From Actinomycetota bacterium (lineage in GTDB: Bacteria; Actinomycetota; UBA4738; CADDZG01; WHSQ01), in the NCBI GenBank assembly GCA_030448085.1, contig JAUJNU010000014.1:1-31173 (forward strand): a DNA stretch of 31,173 nucleotides, read 5' to 3'. This document shows positions 17,073 through 25,317 of the stretch, in pieces. Every line of letters begins with the position of its first letter. Position 1 is the first letter of the stretch. The position numbers were made by a program, and so were the translations under genes. The notes under the pieces are model-generated. The model searched no databases. It had not been told where the DNA came from and saw nothing but the letters and a program-made list of their open reading frames with translations.

Positions 17073-18502
17073 CCGTTTCCTCTCCAGCGCCTCTGACGAG
17101 CAGAGACACGCTCGCCCGGGCCCACCGAGTCCCTTTCCAGGCGGGCGAGATGGTAGGCGACTGCGTTGGCCGTGGTGGCGGCGTTGAGCGGGGCGGGGAG
17201 GACGCCGTCGGCTATCCCCAAGCGCAAGAGATCGGCTGCCGTGAGACCGAGGTGGTCGGCCGCTTCCGGGGCCCGAGCCGGGTCTCGCCACAGGATCTGG
17301 GCGGCTCCCTCGGGGCCGATCACCGAGAAGATGGAGTCCTCGTAGACGAGCAGCAGGTCCGTCGCAGAGAACGCGAGAGCGCCTCCGCTCCCCCCCTCGC
17401 CCGTGACGATCGAGATGGTCGGCACGGGAGCGGTGAGCATCGCCTCGAACAGCCGGGCGATCTCCCACGCGATGCCAGCCGCCTCAGATTCCTCGGACGG
17501 GTCCGCCCCCCTTGTGTCCACGAGTGTCACGAACGGCAAGCCCAACCTGCGGGCGATGCCGAGGCACCGCCTCGCCTTGCGATAGGCCCCGGGGCCGGGA
17601 GTCTTGTCCCGGTCCAATGCGGCGACGATCACGGTTCGGGAACCTATCTGGGCGAGGGCGGCATCGAGCGCGGGGTCGTCCTCGCCGTTCCGGTCCCCTC
17701 GAAGCTCGAGGGCGTTCTCGGACATCCCGATCAGCACCTCGAAGCCGCGCATCCGGTCCGGTGACCGGGCCGCCTCGACCGCGGCCCAGGGGGCGAGACG
17801 TCCGTCCGGGTCTGCCCCGACGGGTTGCGAGACGTCGAGGCGTTCTCCTGCCGAAGGGTCGAGCAGCGCGAGGGCGCGGCCGAGATAGGACCTGATCTCG
17901 TCCGGCTCGAGAACGTCGTCCACGAGCCCGGACACCAGAGCCGTCTCGGCTGTGTGCGACACGCCGGTTAGCGGGCGTCCCGTGAAGCTCTCAGCCACGC
18001 GGGGACCTGCGAATCCGATCGTCGCCCCTGCCTCGGCGACCGTGAGGTCGGCCAGGGCGCCGATGCTGGCGAGCACCCCGCCGGTAGTGGGATTGCCAAG
18101 GACCACGAGGAACGGGAGCCGTGCGCTCGCCAGAGCCAAGCGGGCGGTGACGATCTTCGGCATCTGGGCGAGCGATCGCATCCCCTCCTGCATGCGCGCC
18201 CCGCCGGTGGAAGTGCGCAGCACGAACGGGACCGATCGGTCGACCGCTCTCTCCATCGCTTGGGCGAGCCTCTCGCCGGCGACCTCCCCCATGCTGCCCC
18301 CGAAGAAGCTGAAATCGAACAGGGCCAGCTCCACCGGACGGCCGTCGATGGTGGCCGAACCCGCTACGACGGACTCCTCGCTGCCCGCACTTGCAAGTGC
18401 CTCGGCATAGCCCGGCCAGCCGAGTGGGTCCGAGGACGTTAGCGAGTCGGACAGGGGCACGAAAGAGCCTTCGTCACACAGGCGTGCTGGGGTCGCTTCC
18501 AA
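17069..18502 (-). CDS. Fused acetyl-CoA carboxylase carboxyltransferase (AccD-AccA)
   Basis: One 477-residue chain joins the beta-type and alpha-type carboxyltransferase halves. The AccD half contains FGGSMGEVAGERLAQAMERA, RTSTGGARMQEGMRSL, NPTTGGVLASIGALAD and IGFAGPRVAESF. The AccA half contains LVDTRGADPSEESEAAGIAW, IVTGEGGSGGALAF, FSVIGPEGAAQILWRD and the ending GVLPAPLNAA. It transfers carboxyl from carboxybiotin to an acyl-CoA. The N-terminal four-cysteine zinc ribbon of classical AccD is absent. The TTG at 18502 follows GGGAGG by 10 bases; an earlier in-frame TTG at 18577 is possible. The biotin carboxylase and carrier are not in the window. Substrate (acetyl- or propionyl-CoA) is unproven. 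Confidence 0.87.
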   Translation of the reverse strand: MEATPARLCDEGSFVPLSDSLTSSDPLGWPGYAEALASAGSEESVVAGSATIDGRPVELALFDFSFFGGSMGEVAGERLAQAMERAVDRSVPFVLRTSTGGARMQEGMRSLAQMPKIVTARLALASARLPFLVVLGNPTTGGVLASIGALADLTVAEAGATIGFAGPRVAESFTGRPLTGVSHTAETALVSGLVDDVLEPDEIRSYLGRALALLDPSAGERLDVSQPVGADPDGRLAPWAAVEAARSPDRMRGFEVLIGMSENALELRGDRNGEDDPALDAALAQIGSRTVIVAALDRDKTPGPGAYRKARRCLGIARRLGLPFVTLVDTRGADPSEESEAAGIAWEIARLFEAMLTAPVPTISIVTGEGGSGGALAFSATDLLLVYEDSIFSVIGPEGAAQILWRDPARAPEAADHLGLTAADLLRLGIADGVLPAPLNAATTANAVAYHLARLERDSVGPGERVSARQRRWRGNG

Positions 18503-18606
18503 GCTTCCGTGGCCTCCCGACCTGCTAGTGTCCAGCCGCAGCGTGGCGTGCGGAAATGGGTTCGCATACCGTAGCAAATCCCCTTAGGAGCGGAATGTTG
18601 CGGAGT

Positions 18607-18631
18607 GCCCGGCCCGCTCCTGGCGCCGGGC
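18607..18631 (+). other. Hairpin in leader of the B12-binding subunit gene
   Basis: Perfect 7-base arms GCCCGGC and GCCGGGC surround an 11-base loop in the 165-base divergent interval between accDA and the methylmalonyl-CoA mutase subunit gene. I see no further promoter or operator in that interval that I can support. The hairpin lies about 35 bases before the TTG start and could influence translation, or be chance in GC-rich DNA. Confidence 0.25.
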
Positions 18632-18667
18632 TCAACGGATCTCTCACCGACCTCAAGGAGCTGTCAC

Positions 18668-19081
18668 TTGTCATCTGGGCGTCCTCGGATCTTGGTTGCC
18701 AAGGTAGGGCTGGATGGTCATGACCGTGGGATCAAGGTCGTGGCCCGGGCGCTTCGGGACGCGGGGGTCGAGGTGATCTACACGGGCCTCCACCAAACCC
18801 CCGAGCAGATCGCCGCCGCCGCGGTCCAGGAGGACGTGGACGGCGTGGGGCTCTCTTGTCTTTCCGGCGCGCACATGACGCTCTTTCCGAGGGTCGTCGA
18901 TCTGCTTCGGGAACAGGGGGCGGGGGATATCAACGTGTTCGGGGGCGGGATCATCCCCGAGGCGGACATCGTGAAGCTGAAAGAAGCCGGCATGAGCGAG
19001 ATCTTCACGCCGGGGGCCACCACCACGGCCATCGTGGAGTGGGTCAACGAGCGCATCGGTGCAGGATCGACGGGAGGCTAG
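18668..19081 (+). CDS. Methylmalonyl-CoA mutase small subunit / B12-binding domain protein
   Basis: A stand-alone 137-residue cobalamin-binding domain. It opens [20 protein letters not shown], containing the base-off/His-on motif D-x-H-x-x-G (DGHDRG), then [51 protein letters not shown] and [16 protein letters not shown], all standard for the C-terminal domain of methylmalonyl-CoA mutase. It would pair with a separate catalytic subunit (encoded elsewhere) to interconvert methylmalonyl-CoA and succinyl-CoA. TTG 18668 was chosen because AAGGAG lies 7-8 bases upstream. sucC begins on the next base after the stop, linking the product succinyl-CoA to its ligase. A related mutase (ethylmalonyl, isobutyryl) is possible. 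Confidence 0.88.
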   Translation: MSSGRPRILVAKVGLDGHDRGIKVVARALRDAGVEVIYTGLHQTPEQIAAAAVQEDVDGVGLSCLSGAHMTLFPRVVDLLREQGAGDINVFGGGIIPEADIVKLKEAGMSEIFTPGATTTAIVEWVNERIGAGSTGG

Positions 19082-20223
19082 GTGGACCTATTCGAGTACC
19101 AAGGTAAGGAGCTGCTGCGAAAGTTCGAGGTCCCGGTCCCGGAGGGGCGAGTAGCTCAGACGCCTGACGAGGCCGCTGAGGCTGCCCGCAAGCTCGGGGG
19201 CAAGGTCGTGGTCAAGGCCCAGGTGCAGGTCGGGGGCCGCGGCAAGGCGGGCGGGATAAAGCTCGCCTCGTCGCCGGACGAGGCGAGGGACATGGCCCAG
19301 CAGATCCTCGGGATGGACATCAAAGGTCACACGGTGAAGAGGGTCCTCGTCGAGAGGGCAGGTGACATCGTGAAGGAGTACTACTGCGCGTTCCTGCTCG
19401 ACAGGGCCGAGCGCAAGTTCCTCGGGATGATGAGTGCCGAAGGAGGCGTCGAGATCGAGAAGCTTGCGGTCGAGCAGCCCGATGCGATCGCGTACGTCCA
19501 CATCGATCCTCTCCTCGGCATGTCGGACTTCCACGCCAGGTCGATGGTCTTCGGGGCCGGTCTCGACGCCGAGGCCCGCAAGGACGCGATCGCTCTCTTG
19601 CCGAAGCTGTACCGGGCGTTCGTCCAACTGGACGCGTCCTTGGTCGAGGTGAACCCGATGGTCCTCACCGGCGAGGGCAGGGTGATCGCGCTCGACGCGA
19701 AGGTCTCCGTCGACGACTCCGCATTCTTCCGTCACCCTAACTTCGAAGAGCTGAAGGCTGCGCACGAGGTGCCCGAGCAAGAGCGGTTCGCGAAGGAGAA
19801 GGGGCTCAACTTCATCAAGCTCGATGGAGACATCGGCATCATCGGGAACGGTGCGGGTCTCGTGATGTCGACTCTCGACGTAGTGAAAGCGGCGGGTGGT
19901 GGTACCGGCCAACTTCCTCGACGTCGGAGGCGGTGCTAACGCCGGCGTCCTGTCCGCAGCGCTCGAGGTCATCATGTCCAACGGGGTGTGAAGAGCGTCT
20001 TCATCAACATCTTCGGAGGGATCACTCGCTATGACCTCGTTGCGGAGGCTGAACGCCCTTCGGCGCCTCGTCGGTGCCGATCGTCATCCGCCTCGACGGC
20101 ACCAATGCGGCGGAGGGGCGCAAGATGCTCGCCGAGGCTCCCCACCCGATGCTCGTGACCATGGAGACGATGCTGGGGGCCGCCGAAGGCAGTCGAGCTC
20201 GCATCGGGAAGGGGAACGGCTGA
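19082..20223 (+). pseudogene. sucC: Succinyl-CoA ligase beta subunit, C-terminal frameshifts
   Basis: The beta subunit of the TCA-cycle enzyme that converts succinyl-CoA to succinate with nucleotide triphosphate formation. The first 270 residues are intact: DLFEYQGKELLRKFEVPVPEG, the ATP-grasp segments VVKAQVQVGGRGKAGGIKLA and ASLVEVNPMVLTGEG, and IALDAKVSVDDSAFFRH. After TLDVVKAAGG near 19900 several indels scramble the frame, though ANFLDVGGGAN, FINIFGGITRYDLVA, IVIRLDGTNAAEGRKMLAEA and HPMLVTMETMLGAA can all be read in order in different frames. Overall length equals about 380 codons, normal for SucC. GTG start with GGGAGG just upstream; the end overlaps the sucD ATG in TGATG. Probably functional in the organism. 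Confidence 0.9.
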
Positions 20224-21121
20224 TGGCGATCCTCATCGACAACGACACCAAGCTCCTGGTCCAGGGACTGACGGGCCGGGGTTCTTTCCACGCGGGCCGC
20301 AACCGTGACTACGGCACCCAGCTCGTCGCAGGCGTGACCCCGGGCAAGGGTGGTATCGAGGTGAACGGCACGCCCGTCTTCGACACCGTCGAAGAGGCGG
20401 TCAAGCGACCGGCGCGGGCAACTTCGATGGTCTTCGTCCCGGCTCGATTCGCGGCCGGCGCGGTGCTCGAGTCCTACGACGGCGGGATCGACACGATCAT
20501 CGCCATCACCGAGAACATCCCCGCCAACGACATGCGCGGGCGGTGCCGCCGGCATCGCACTGCCGAGCTTGAGGGCGACGCTGATCGGGCCGAACTGTCC
20601 AGCGTCATCTCTCCGGGTAAAGCGAACGTCGGAATCATCCCCGGCGAGATCTGCAGCCCCGGCTCCGTGGGCCTCGTCTCACGCTCGGGCACGCTCGTCT
20701 ATCAGATCGTTCACGAGCTGACCCAGAAGGCCTCGGCCAGTCGACCTGCGTGGGCATCGGGGGCGACCCGATCGAGCTCGGATTTCATAGACATCTTGTC
20801 CCGGTTCGAGGCCGATCCCGAGACCGAGATGGTCGTCATGGTCGGAGAGATCGGGGGCGAGGCCGAGAGCGCGGCGGAGTGGGCCGCAGCGAACATGACC
20901 AAGCCGATCGTCGGATACATCGCCGGGCTCACCGCTCCTCCCGGCAAGCGCATGGGGCCCGCAGGCGCGATCATCTCCGGCTCCAAAGGGAACCGGGCAG
21001 GCGAAGATCGGGCTCTCGAGGGGCAGGGACGTGTCGGCCCGCAACCCGACGGAGGTCGAGCGAGATCGCAGCCGAGATCAGTCCTTCGAGGGCGGCAGCT
21101 GGGTGTCTCTTCGTGAAGTGA
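20223..21121 (+). pseudogene. sucD: Succinyl-CoA ligase alpha subunit, frameshifted, active His altered
   Basis: The alpha subunit, which carries the CoA site and phosphohistidine. Readable segments: AILIDNDTKLLVQGLTGRGS, FHAGRNRDYGTQLVAGVTPG, SMVFVPARFAAGAVLESYDGG, ENIPANDM, ISPGKANVGIIPGEI, SGTLVYQIVHELTQK, DFIDILSRFEADPETEMVVM and KPIVGYIAGLTAPPGK. Three stretches (about 20540-20600, 20735-20780 and after 20985) are out of frame. The repaired stop is at 21119-21121. The phosphohistidine motif G-H-A-G-A-I-I reads G-P-A-G-A-I-I because the codon is CCC at about 20957. In a region so full of indels this is probably another base error; if real the enzyme would be inactive. Confidence 0.88.
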
Positions 21122-22144
21122 CTGGTCCTCCCGGCGCGCGCCCTGGGACGGGGAGCTGCAGGCCGGCTCGACAAGCTCGTCGTCGAGTCGGAAGTGCTTG
21201 CAGAACCCGCTCGGCGATCCCACCCGGAGGCCCCTCTACGTCTTCACGCCACCGGGGGCGGAGCGGACCTCCCCACCATCTACATGATCCAGGGATGACC
21301 CGAGCAGCTCGACATGTGGACGAATCGTTCGGCGTTCGAGCCGAACATGGTCGAGAGGCTGGACACCCTCTTCGCGGATTCGGAAGTCCCGAGGGCCATA
21401 GTCGTCCTCGTCGACGCCTGGACCTCTTACGGTGGATCGCAGTTCATCGCTCCCTCGCGACCGGCAACTACATGGACTACCTGTGTGACAGCGAGGTCGT
21501 GCCTTTCATCGACTCGCGCTACCCGACCGCACCCGACCGCAGGGAGCCGAGGGGATCACCGGCAAGTCCAGCGGGGGCTACGGCGCGATGGTCGTGCCGA
21601 TGCTGCGCCCCGACACCTTCGGCGCGCTGGTGTCGCACGCCGGGGACGCCCTCTTCGAGTCTGTTACCAACCGGAGTTCCCGAGCACGGTCCGCTCCTGA
21701 GGACAAGTTCGAAGGCTCCTACGACATCTTCTGGGAGCGTTTCCAGGGCGGCCCAGAGCTTCGACTTCGGGCTTTACGGGACGCCGCTCAACTCATATGC
21801 GATGGCTGCGCTTACTCGCCCCGACCCGAGACGAGCCAGGAAGGCGATCCTCCCGTTCGATATCGAGACGGGGCGCTTGATCCCCGAGGTGTGGGAGCGG
21901 TGGCTCGCCTGGGACCCGGTGCGGATGGCGCCGTCCGCCTCGGAGGCTCTCGCCTCGATGAAGCTGATCTACCTCGACGCTGGGCATGGGACAGTACAAC
22001 CTCGATCTCGGGGCGAAAGCTTTCTCGAAGGAGCTCGACAAGGGCGGGGTCGAGCACACGCTCGAGCTGTTCGACGGGACGCACGGCGGGCTCCAGTACC
22101 GTTACCCCGGAGCGATCCACATGCTGGCCAACGCCCTGACCTAA
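21118..22144 (+). pseudogene. Alpha/beta hydrolase, putative esterase, many frameshifts
   Basis: A serine esterase of the enterochelin-esterase/esterase-D type, readable only by switching frames. In order: DPTRRPLYVFTPPGAE, DMWTNRSAFEPNMVERLDTL, ADSEVPRAIVVLVDAWTSYG, TGNYMDYL, FIDSRYPTAPDR, GITGKSSGGYGAMVVPMLRP (nucleophile Ser in G-K-S-S-G), FGALVSHAGDALFE, FEGSYDIFWERF, LPFDIETGRLIPEVWERWLA, and ELFDGTHGGLQYRYPGAIHM with the candidate catalytic His. At least six frame changes are needed over about 340 codons. The repaired start GTG at 21118 overlaps the repaired sucD stop in GTGA, which supports both repairs. The stop TAA overlaps the stop of the convergent gene. Substrate unknown. Confidence 0.75.
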
Positions 22145-23124
22145 GGGTCTTCGTCGCTTTCGTCGAAGGACCCCTCCGGCCCTGAGCTGGATGAGCCGCA
22201 TCCAGGGCCATCCCCACAAGGCTCCCCCTGCGGTGTCCCTCCTTCGCTTTCGTCGTGGGAGACGCAGTCCTGTCCCTCAGGGCAGTCCGCTTTGCACCCC
22301 TGGTCGTCGCAAGTGAAGGTCTTGCCCTCCTCCTCGCACTCATTCCTGCCGCAATTGATGCCGCTACCGGCCGAGGCGCCCTTGCCTTCGGAGCCGCAGG
22401 TCCCGGGGGTGCAGGGACCGTCGTCACCTAATGGCTGACGAGCCACCTCCCTGCCTTGGAAATAAGCGACGAGCGACTCGGCGTCCGCGGGCAGAGGCGC
22501 CACGACGAAGAAGTCGACGGCAGCCTCGTCGAGAGGGGATTCCACCAGCTGGACGGGGACGACTCCCTGCGGCGTTTCCACGAGGACTCGGTCGACGGCC
22601 TTCTCTACGTGCCCGAAGACCAACGGGCCGATACCGTCGACTGACCTTGTTCTGAGGATCAAGGCAGCGGTCCCCTCGCTGAGCGAACGGCCCTCTGCTC
22701 CGGGCTTGCAGACTTCCGGCCCCCCTCCGGAAGGATCGAGCGGGAACTCGAAGACGGTGCAGAGATCGCCATTGGGGCGCTCGCTGGCCCACAGAGCCCA
22801 TCCGTCTTCGCCGACAGCGCCCGTGGTTATCAATGTGCCGAGGGTGGAACTGGTGGTGAGGAGTTCCTCCGTGGTAGCCCGGGCATCGGGGGAAGGTCCC
22901 CCAGCAGGGCTCAGCCCTGGGCTGCTGGCGCCGGAGCCTTGGAAGAGTTGCAGTGAGAAGAAGCCGAATGCAACCAACACTGCGAGGGTCAGCGACCCAT
23001 TCAGTCCCCTTCGCACCCGTGCCTTCCGCTCGACGTGCGCCGCGAGAGGCCTGACCGTGGGTCCGATCTCGTCGGCCATGCCTGCCAGTTGGTCCCGCAG
23101 TCTTTGCTCTTCGTTGGTGCTCAT
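22141..23124 (-). CDS. Single-pass membrane protein with Cys-rich C-terminus, probable anti-sigma partner
   Basis: A 327-residue protein whose ATG overlaps the sigma-factor stop in ATGA. Residues 1-38 are charged and cytoplasmic-looking (MSTNEEQRLRDQLAGMADEI), then one hydrophobic segment (about 42-62, SLTLAVLVAFGFFSLQLF). An extracytoplasmic domain of about 180 residues follows, then a tail with at least eleven cysteines in about 85 residues (CTPGTC, NCGRNEC, CDDQGCKADCPEGQDC, CGDGPGCG) rich in Gly, Ser, Asp and Glu. The position and topology are those of ECF anti-sigma factors, though there is no recognisable zinc-binding ASD motif. The Cys-rich tail might sense redox or metal, or be a disulfide-stabilised module. 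No family name can be given with confidence. Confidence 0.7.
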   Translation of the reverse strand: MSTNEEQRLRDQLAGMADEIGPTVRPLAAHVERKARVRRGLNGSLTLAVLVAFGFFSLQLFQGSGASSPGLSPAGGPSPDARATTEELLTTSSTLGTLITTGAVGEDGWALWASERPNGDLCTVFEFPLDPSGGGPEVCKPGAEGRSLSEGTAALILRTRSVDGIGPLVFGHVEKAVDRVLVETPQGVVPVQLVESPLDEAAVDFFVVAPLPADAESLVAYFQGREVARQPLGDDGPCTPGTCGSEGKGASAGSGINCGRNECEEEGKTFTCDDQGCKADCPEGQDCVSHDESEGGTPQGEPCGDGPGCGSSSSGPEGSFDESDEDP

Positions 23125-23642
23125 CCCTGCCTCCGCTCGGCTGTCTCGTCTCGTCTGGTGGTGATCTGGTTTCTCAGGCTCTCCATCCCTCTGGCAACCA
23201 GGGAGCGGACCGCGATCGGGGAGCAGCCCAGCATCTGTCCCGCCTGTTCTTCCGAAAGGTCCTCGTAGAAGCGCAAGACGATCGCCGCACGTTGGCGGTG
23301 GGGCAGGGACATGAGCGCCCCCCGCAGCTCGGTCCGCGCCTCTACGTCGGGAGGGTTGGCGTGCGCCGGACGCGTTTCGGACCGGGCCCTCGCGACGTAC
23401 GCCCGCTCGAGCTTCGAGCGACGGAAGTGGCTCTTGGAGAGGTTCACGATCGAGGTGCTCAGGTACGACGAGAAGGCCTCGGGCCGGCGCAGGTTGCCGA
23501 AGCGACCGATCACCTTGGCGAAAGCCTCCTGAGCGAGGTCCTCTGCCAACTCCCTGTTGCCCGTCAGGAGATAGGCGAGCCGCACCGCTTTGGCGCTGTG
23601 CTGCCCATACAGATCCGCCAGCTTGCTGCGGCTCTCGCTCAT
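23121..23642 (-). CDS. ECF sigma factor, SigE-like
   Basis: A 173-residue extracytoplasmic-function sigma-70 factor. Region 2 is visible as LADLYGQHSAKAVRLAYLLT, AEDLAQEAFAKVIGRFGNL and YLSTSIVNLSKSHFRRSKLE, and region 4 as LMSLPHRQRAAIVLRFYEDL, SEEQAGQMLGCSPIAVRSLV and ARGMESLRNQI. Region 3 is missing, as expected for the class. The ATG at 23642 puts the start just before region 2; GGAGG lies 14 bases upstream, nearer to an in-frame CTG, so the precise start is uncertain (an in-frame start at 23690 is also open). It is translationally coupled to the downstream membrane protein. It likely redirects RNA polymerase on an envelope signal. Confidence 0.9.
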   Translation of the reverse strand: MSESRSKLADLYGQHSAKAVRLAYLLTGNRELAEDLAQEAFAKVIGRFGNLRRPEAFSSYLSTSIVNLSKSHFRRSKLERAYVARARSETRPAHANPPDVEARTELRGALMSLPHRQRAAIVLRFYEDLSEEQAGQMLGCSPIAVRSLVARGMESLRNQITTRRDETAERRQG

Positions 23643-23748
23643 GGATGTCAGGGATACCTCCTTCGTCCCGATCATGCTTCTAAGACGCACAGCTACCCGA
23701 TGGGGTGTCGGTCTTCCGGCTGAACCGGCGTTACGGGGAGCGGCAGGC

Positions 23749-23754
23749 TAGGGT
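23749..23754 (+). promoter_or_regulatory. -10 element of a possible leaderless purN transcript
   Basis: TAGGGT ends six bases before the purN GTG. GGAGCC between them is too close to the start to be an effective ribosome site. The element lies in the 118-base gap divergent from the sigma factor gene. Confidence 0.35.
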
Positions 23755-23760
23755 GGAGCC

Positions 23761-24351
23761 GTGGGGGGAATCGTGGTTCTCATCTCCGGCTCGGGCTCCA
23801 ACATGGAAGCTCTGGTGCGGGCAACGAGAGCCGGCGAGGTGCCGGCCGATGTGGTCGCCGTCTTCGCGGATCGCCACTGCGCCGGCCTCGAGCTCGCCAC
23901 TTCGTTGGGGATCCCGGCCGAGGTAGTGGCTCCGTCCGAGTTCGGGAGCCGCGCTGAGTGGAGCGCAGCTCTGCGCGATGCGGTCCTCGACTACGAGCCG
24001 GACCTCGTGGTGTCCGCCGGCTTCATGCGCATCCTGGCCCCCGCCTTCGTCGACGCCTTCGAGGGCAAGCTCATCAACCTTCACCCCGCCCTGCTTCCCG
24101 ACTTCAAGGGAGCCCACGCCGTAAGGGATGCTCTTGCCGCCGGCGTCGAGGTGACCGGTTCGACGGTCCACTTCGTCGACCATCAGGTCGACCACGGGGC
24201 AGTGATCCTTCAGGAAGAGGTGCCGGTCCTCGCAGGGGACGACGAAACGACGTTGCACGAGCGGATCAAGGCGGTGGAGCACGAGCTTCTCCCCCGAGCG
24301 TGCCGGATGCTGCTCGAGAAGAGCGGGCGCATCGGAGCGGACGCGCAGTGA
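23761..24351 (+). CDS. purN: Phosphoribosylglycinamide formyltransferase
   Basis: Transfers the formyl group of 10-formyltetrahydrofolate to GAR in purine synthesis. The 196-residue protein has the full family pattern: VVLISGSGSNMEALV (phosphate loop), SAGFMRILAPAFV, INLHPALLP with the catalytic Asn and His, GAHAVRDALAAGVEVTGSTV, and HFVDHQVDHGAVILQE with the catalytic Asp. The start is GTG. purH lies downstream beyond an inserted ABC transporter pair, a variation on the actinobacterial purN-purH order. Its stop overlaps the ABC ATPase GTG in GTGA. Confidence 0.95.
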   Translation: MGGIVVLISGSGSNMEALVRATRAGEVPADVVAVFADRHCAGLELATSLGIPAEVVAPSEFGSRAEWSAALRDAVLDYEPDLVVSAGFMRILAPAFVDAFEGKLINLHPALLPDFKGAHAVRDALAAGVEVTGSTVHFVDHQVDHGAVILQEEVPVLAGDDETTLHERIKAVEHELLPRACRMLLEKSGRIGADAQ

Positions 24352-25317
24352 CCGAGCCTGCGGACCAACCCGGGTCCTCCCTGGGTTCCGGCCCCGGCTC
24401 AGACGGGGCGGTTGTGACGAAGGGCCTAACTCGTTCGTTCGGCAAGTCCCAGGCGCTGAAGGGCTTCGACATGTCGCTGCCGGCCGGGAAGGTGAGCGCG
24501 TTGGTCGGCCCGAACGGGGCCGGCAAGACAACACTGCTCCTCATCCTTGCGGGTCTGCTCGCCCCCGACGGCGGGAGTGCGCGAGTGGGTGGAGCGGATC
24601 CCGTTACGGCCCCCTTCGACGTCCACCGGGAGGTCGGCTGGATGCCCGACTTCTTCGGCGTCTACGATGGCCTCACCTCGACGGAGTACCTCGAGCTGTT
24701 CGCTGCCGCTTACGGGATGCCCGCAGGTGAGCGAGGCGCCAGAGCCAGAGAGCTCCTCGACCTCGTGAACCTCGAGAGCTTCGCGGATGCCCCCGTTCAC
24801 ACGATGTCCCGCGGTCAGAAGCAGAGGCTCGGCTACGCCCGCTCGATCGTTCACCGACCGACCGTGCTCCTCTTGGACGAGCCGGCCAGCGGCCTCGACC
24901 CGAGGGCGCGGGTGGAGCTTCGGGAGCTGGTTCGGCGTCAAGCCGATGAAGGCGCCACGGTCCTCGTCTCGTCGCACATCCTGGCAGAGCTCGAAGAGAT
25001 GAGCGACATCGTCGTGTTCGCCGAGAAGGGGCGATGTAAAGGGATCTACGACCTCAGGACCTCCCGAAGACCGAAGGCAGCCGCATCTGGTCGATCCGGG
25101 CCTTGGACGACACCGCTCGGTACCGCTCTCCGCGCCAATCATGGGGACGCAACGCTCCTTCCCTCAGGGGCCGCCCTCGTCGCCCTCGAGAACGAGGAAG
25201 CAGCCGCCGAGTTGCTGTCTGCGCTGATCCGAGACGGCGTGCGGGTGGTCGAGATGACCGCGCAGGGCGGCGGCCTCGAGTCGGCGTTCATGGCCATGGA
25301 CGAGGGAGCGCCGGTGA
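24348..25317 (+). CDS. ABC transporter ATP-binding protein, internal frameshift pair
   Basis: The ATPase of an ABC-2 type exporter. Walker A GPNGAGKTT (residues 54-62), signature MSRGQ (153-157, a variant of LSGGQ), Walker B VLLLDEPASGLDP and the switch VLVSSHILAELEEM are in order. After EKGRCKGIYDLR near 25055 the frame slips for about 75 bases and returns near 25130; in the alternative frame LPKTEGSRIWSIRALDDTAR is a normal accessory-domain sequence. A further indel near 25310 removes the expected stop (TGA 25315-25317), so the sequenced frame runs into the permease to 25445. GTG start overlaps the purN stop. The transported substrate is unknown. Confidence 0.87.

Noticed and set aside
19895..22144. 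Programmed frameshifting in sucC/sucD
   Set aside because: There are too many shifts in both directions, without slippery heptamers; sequence error is simpler.
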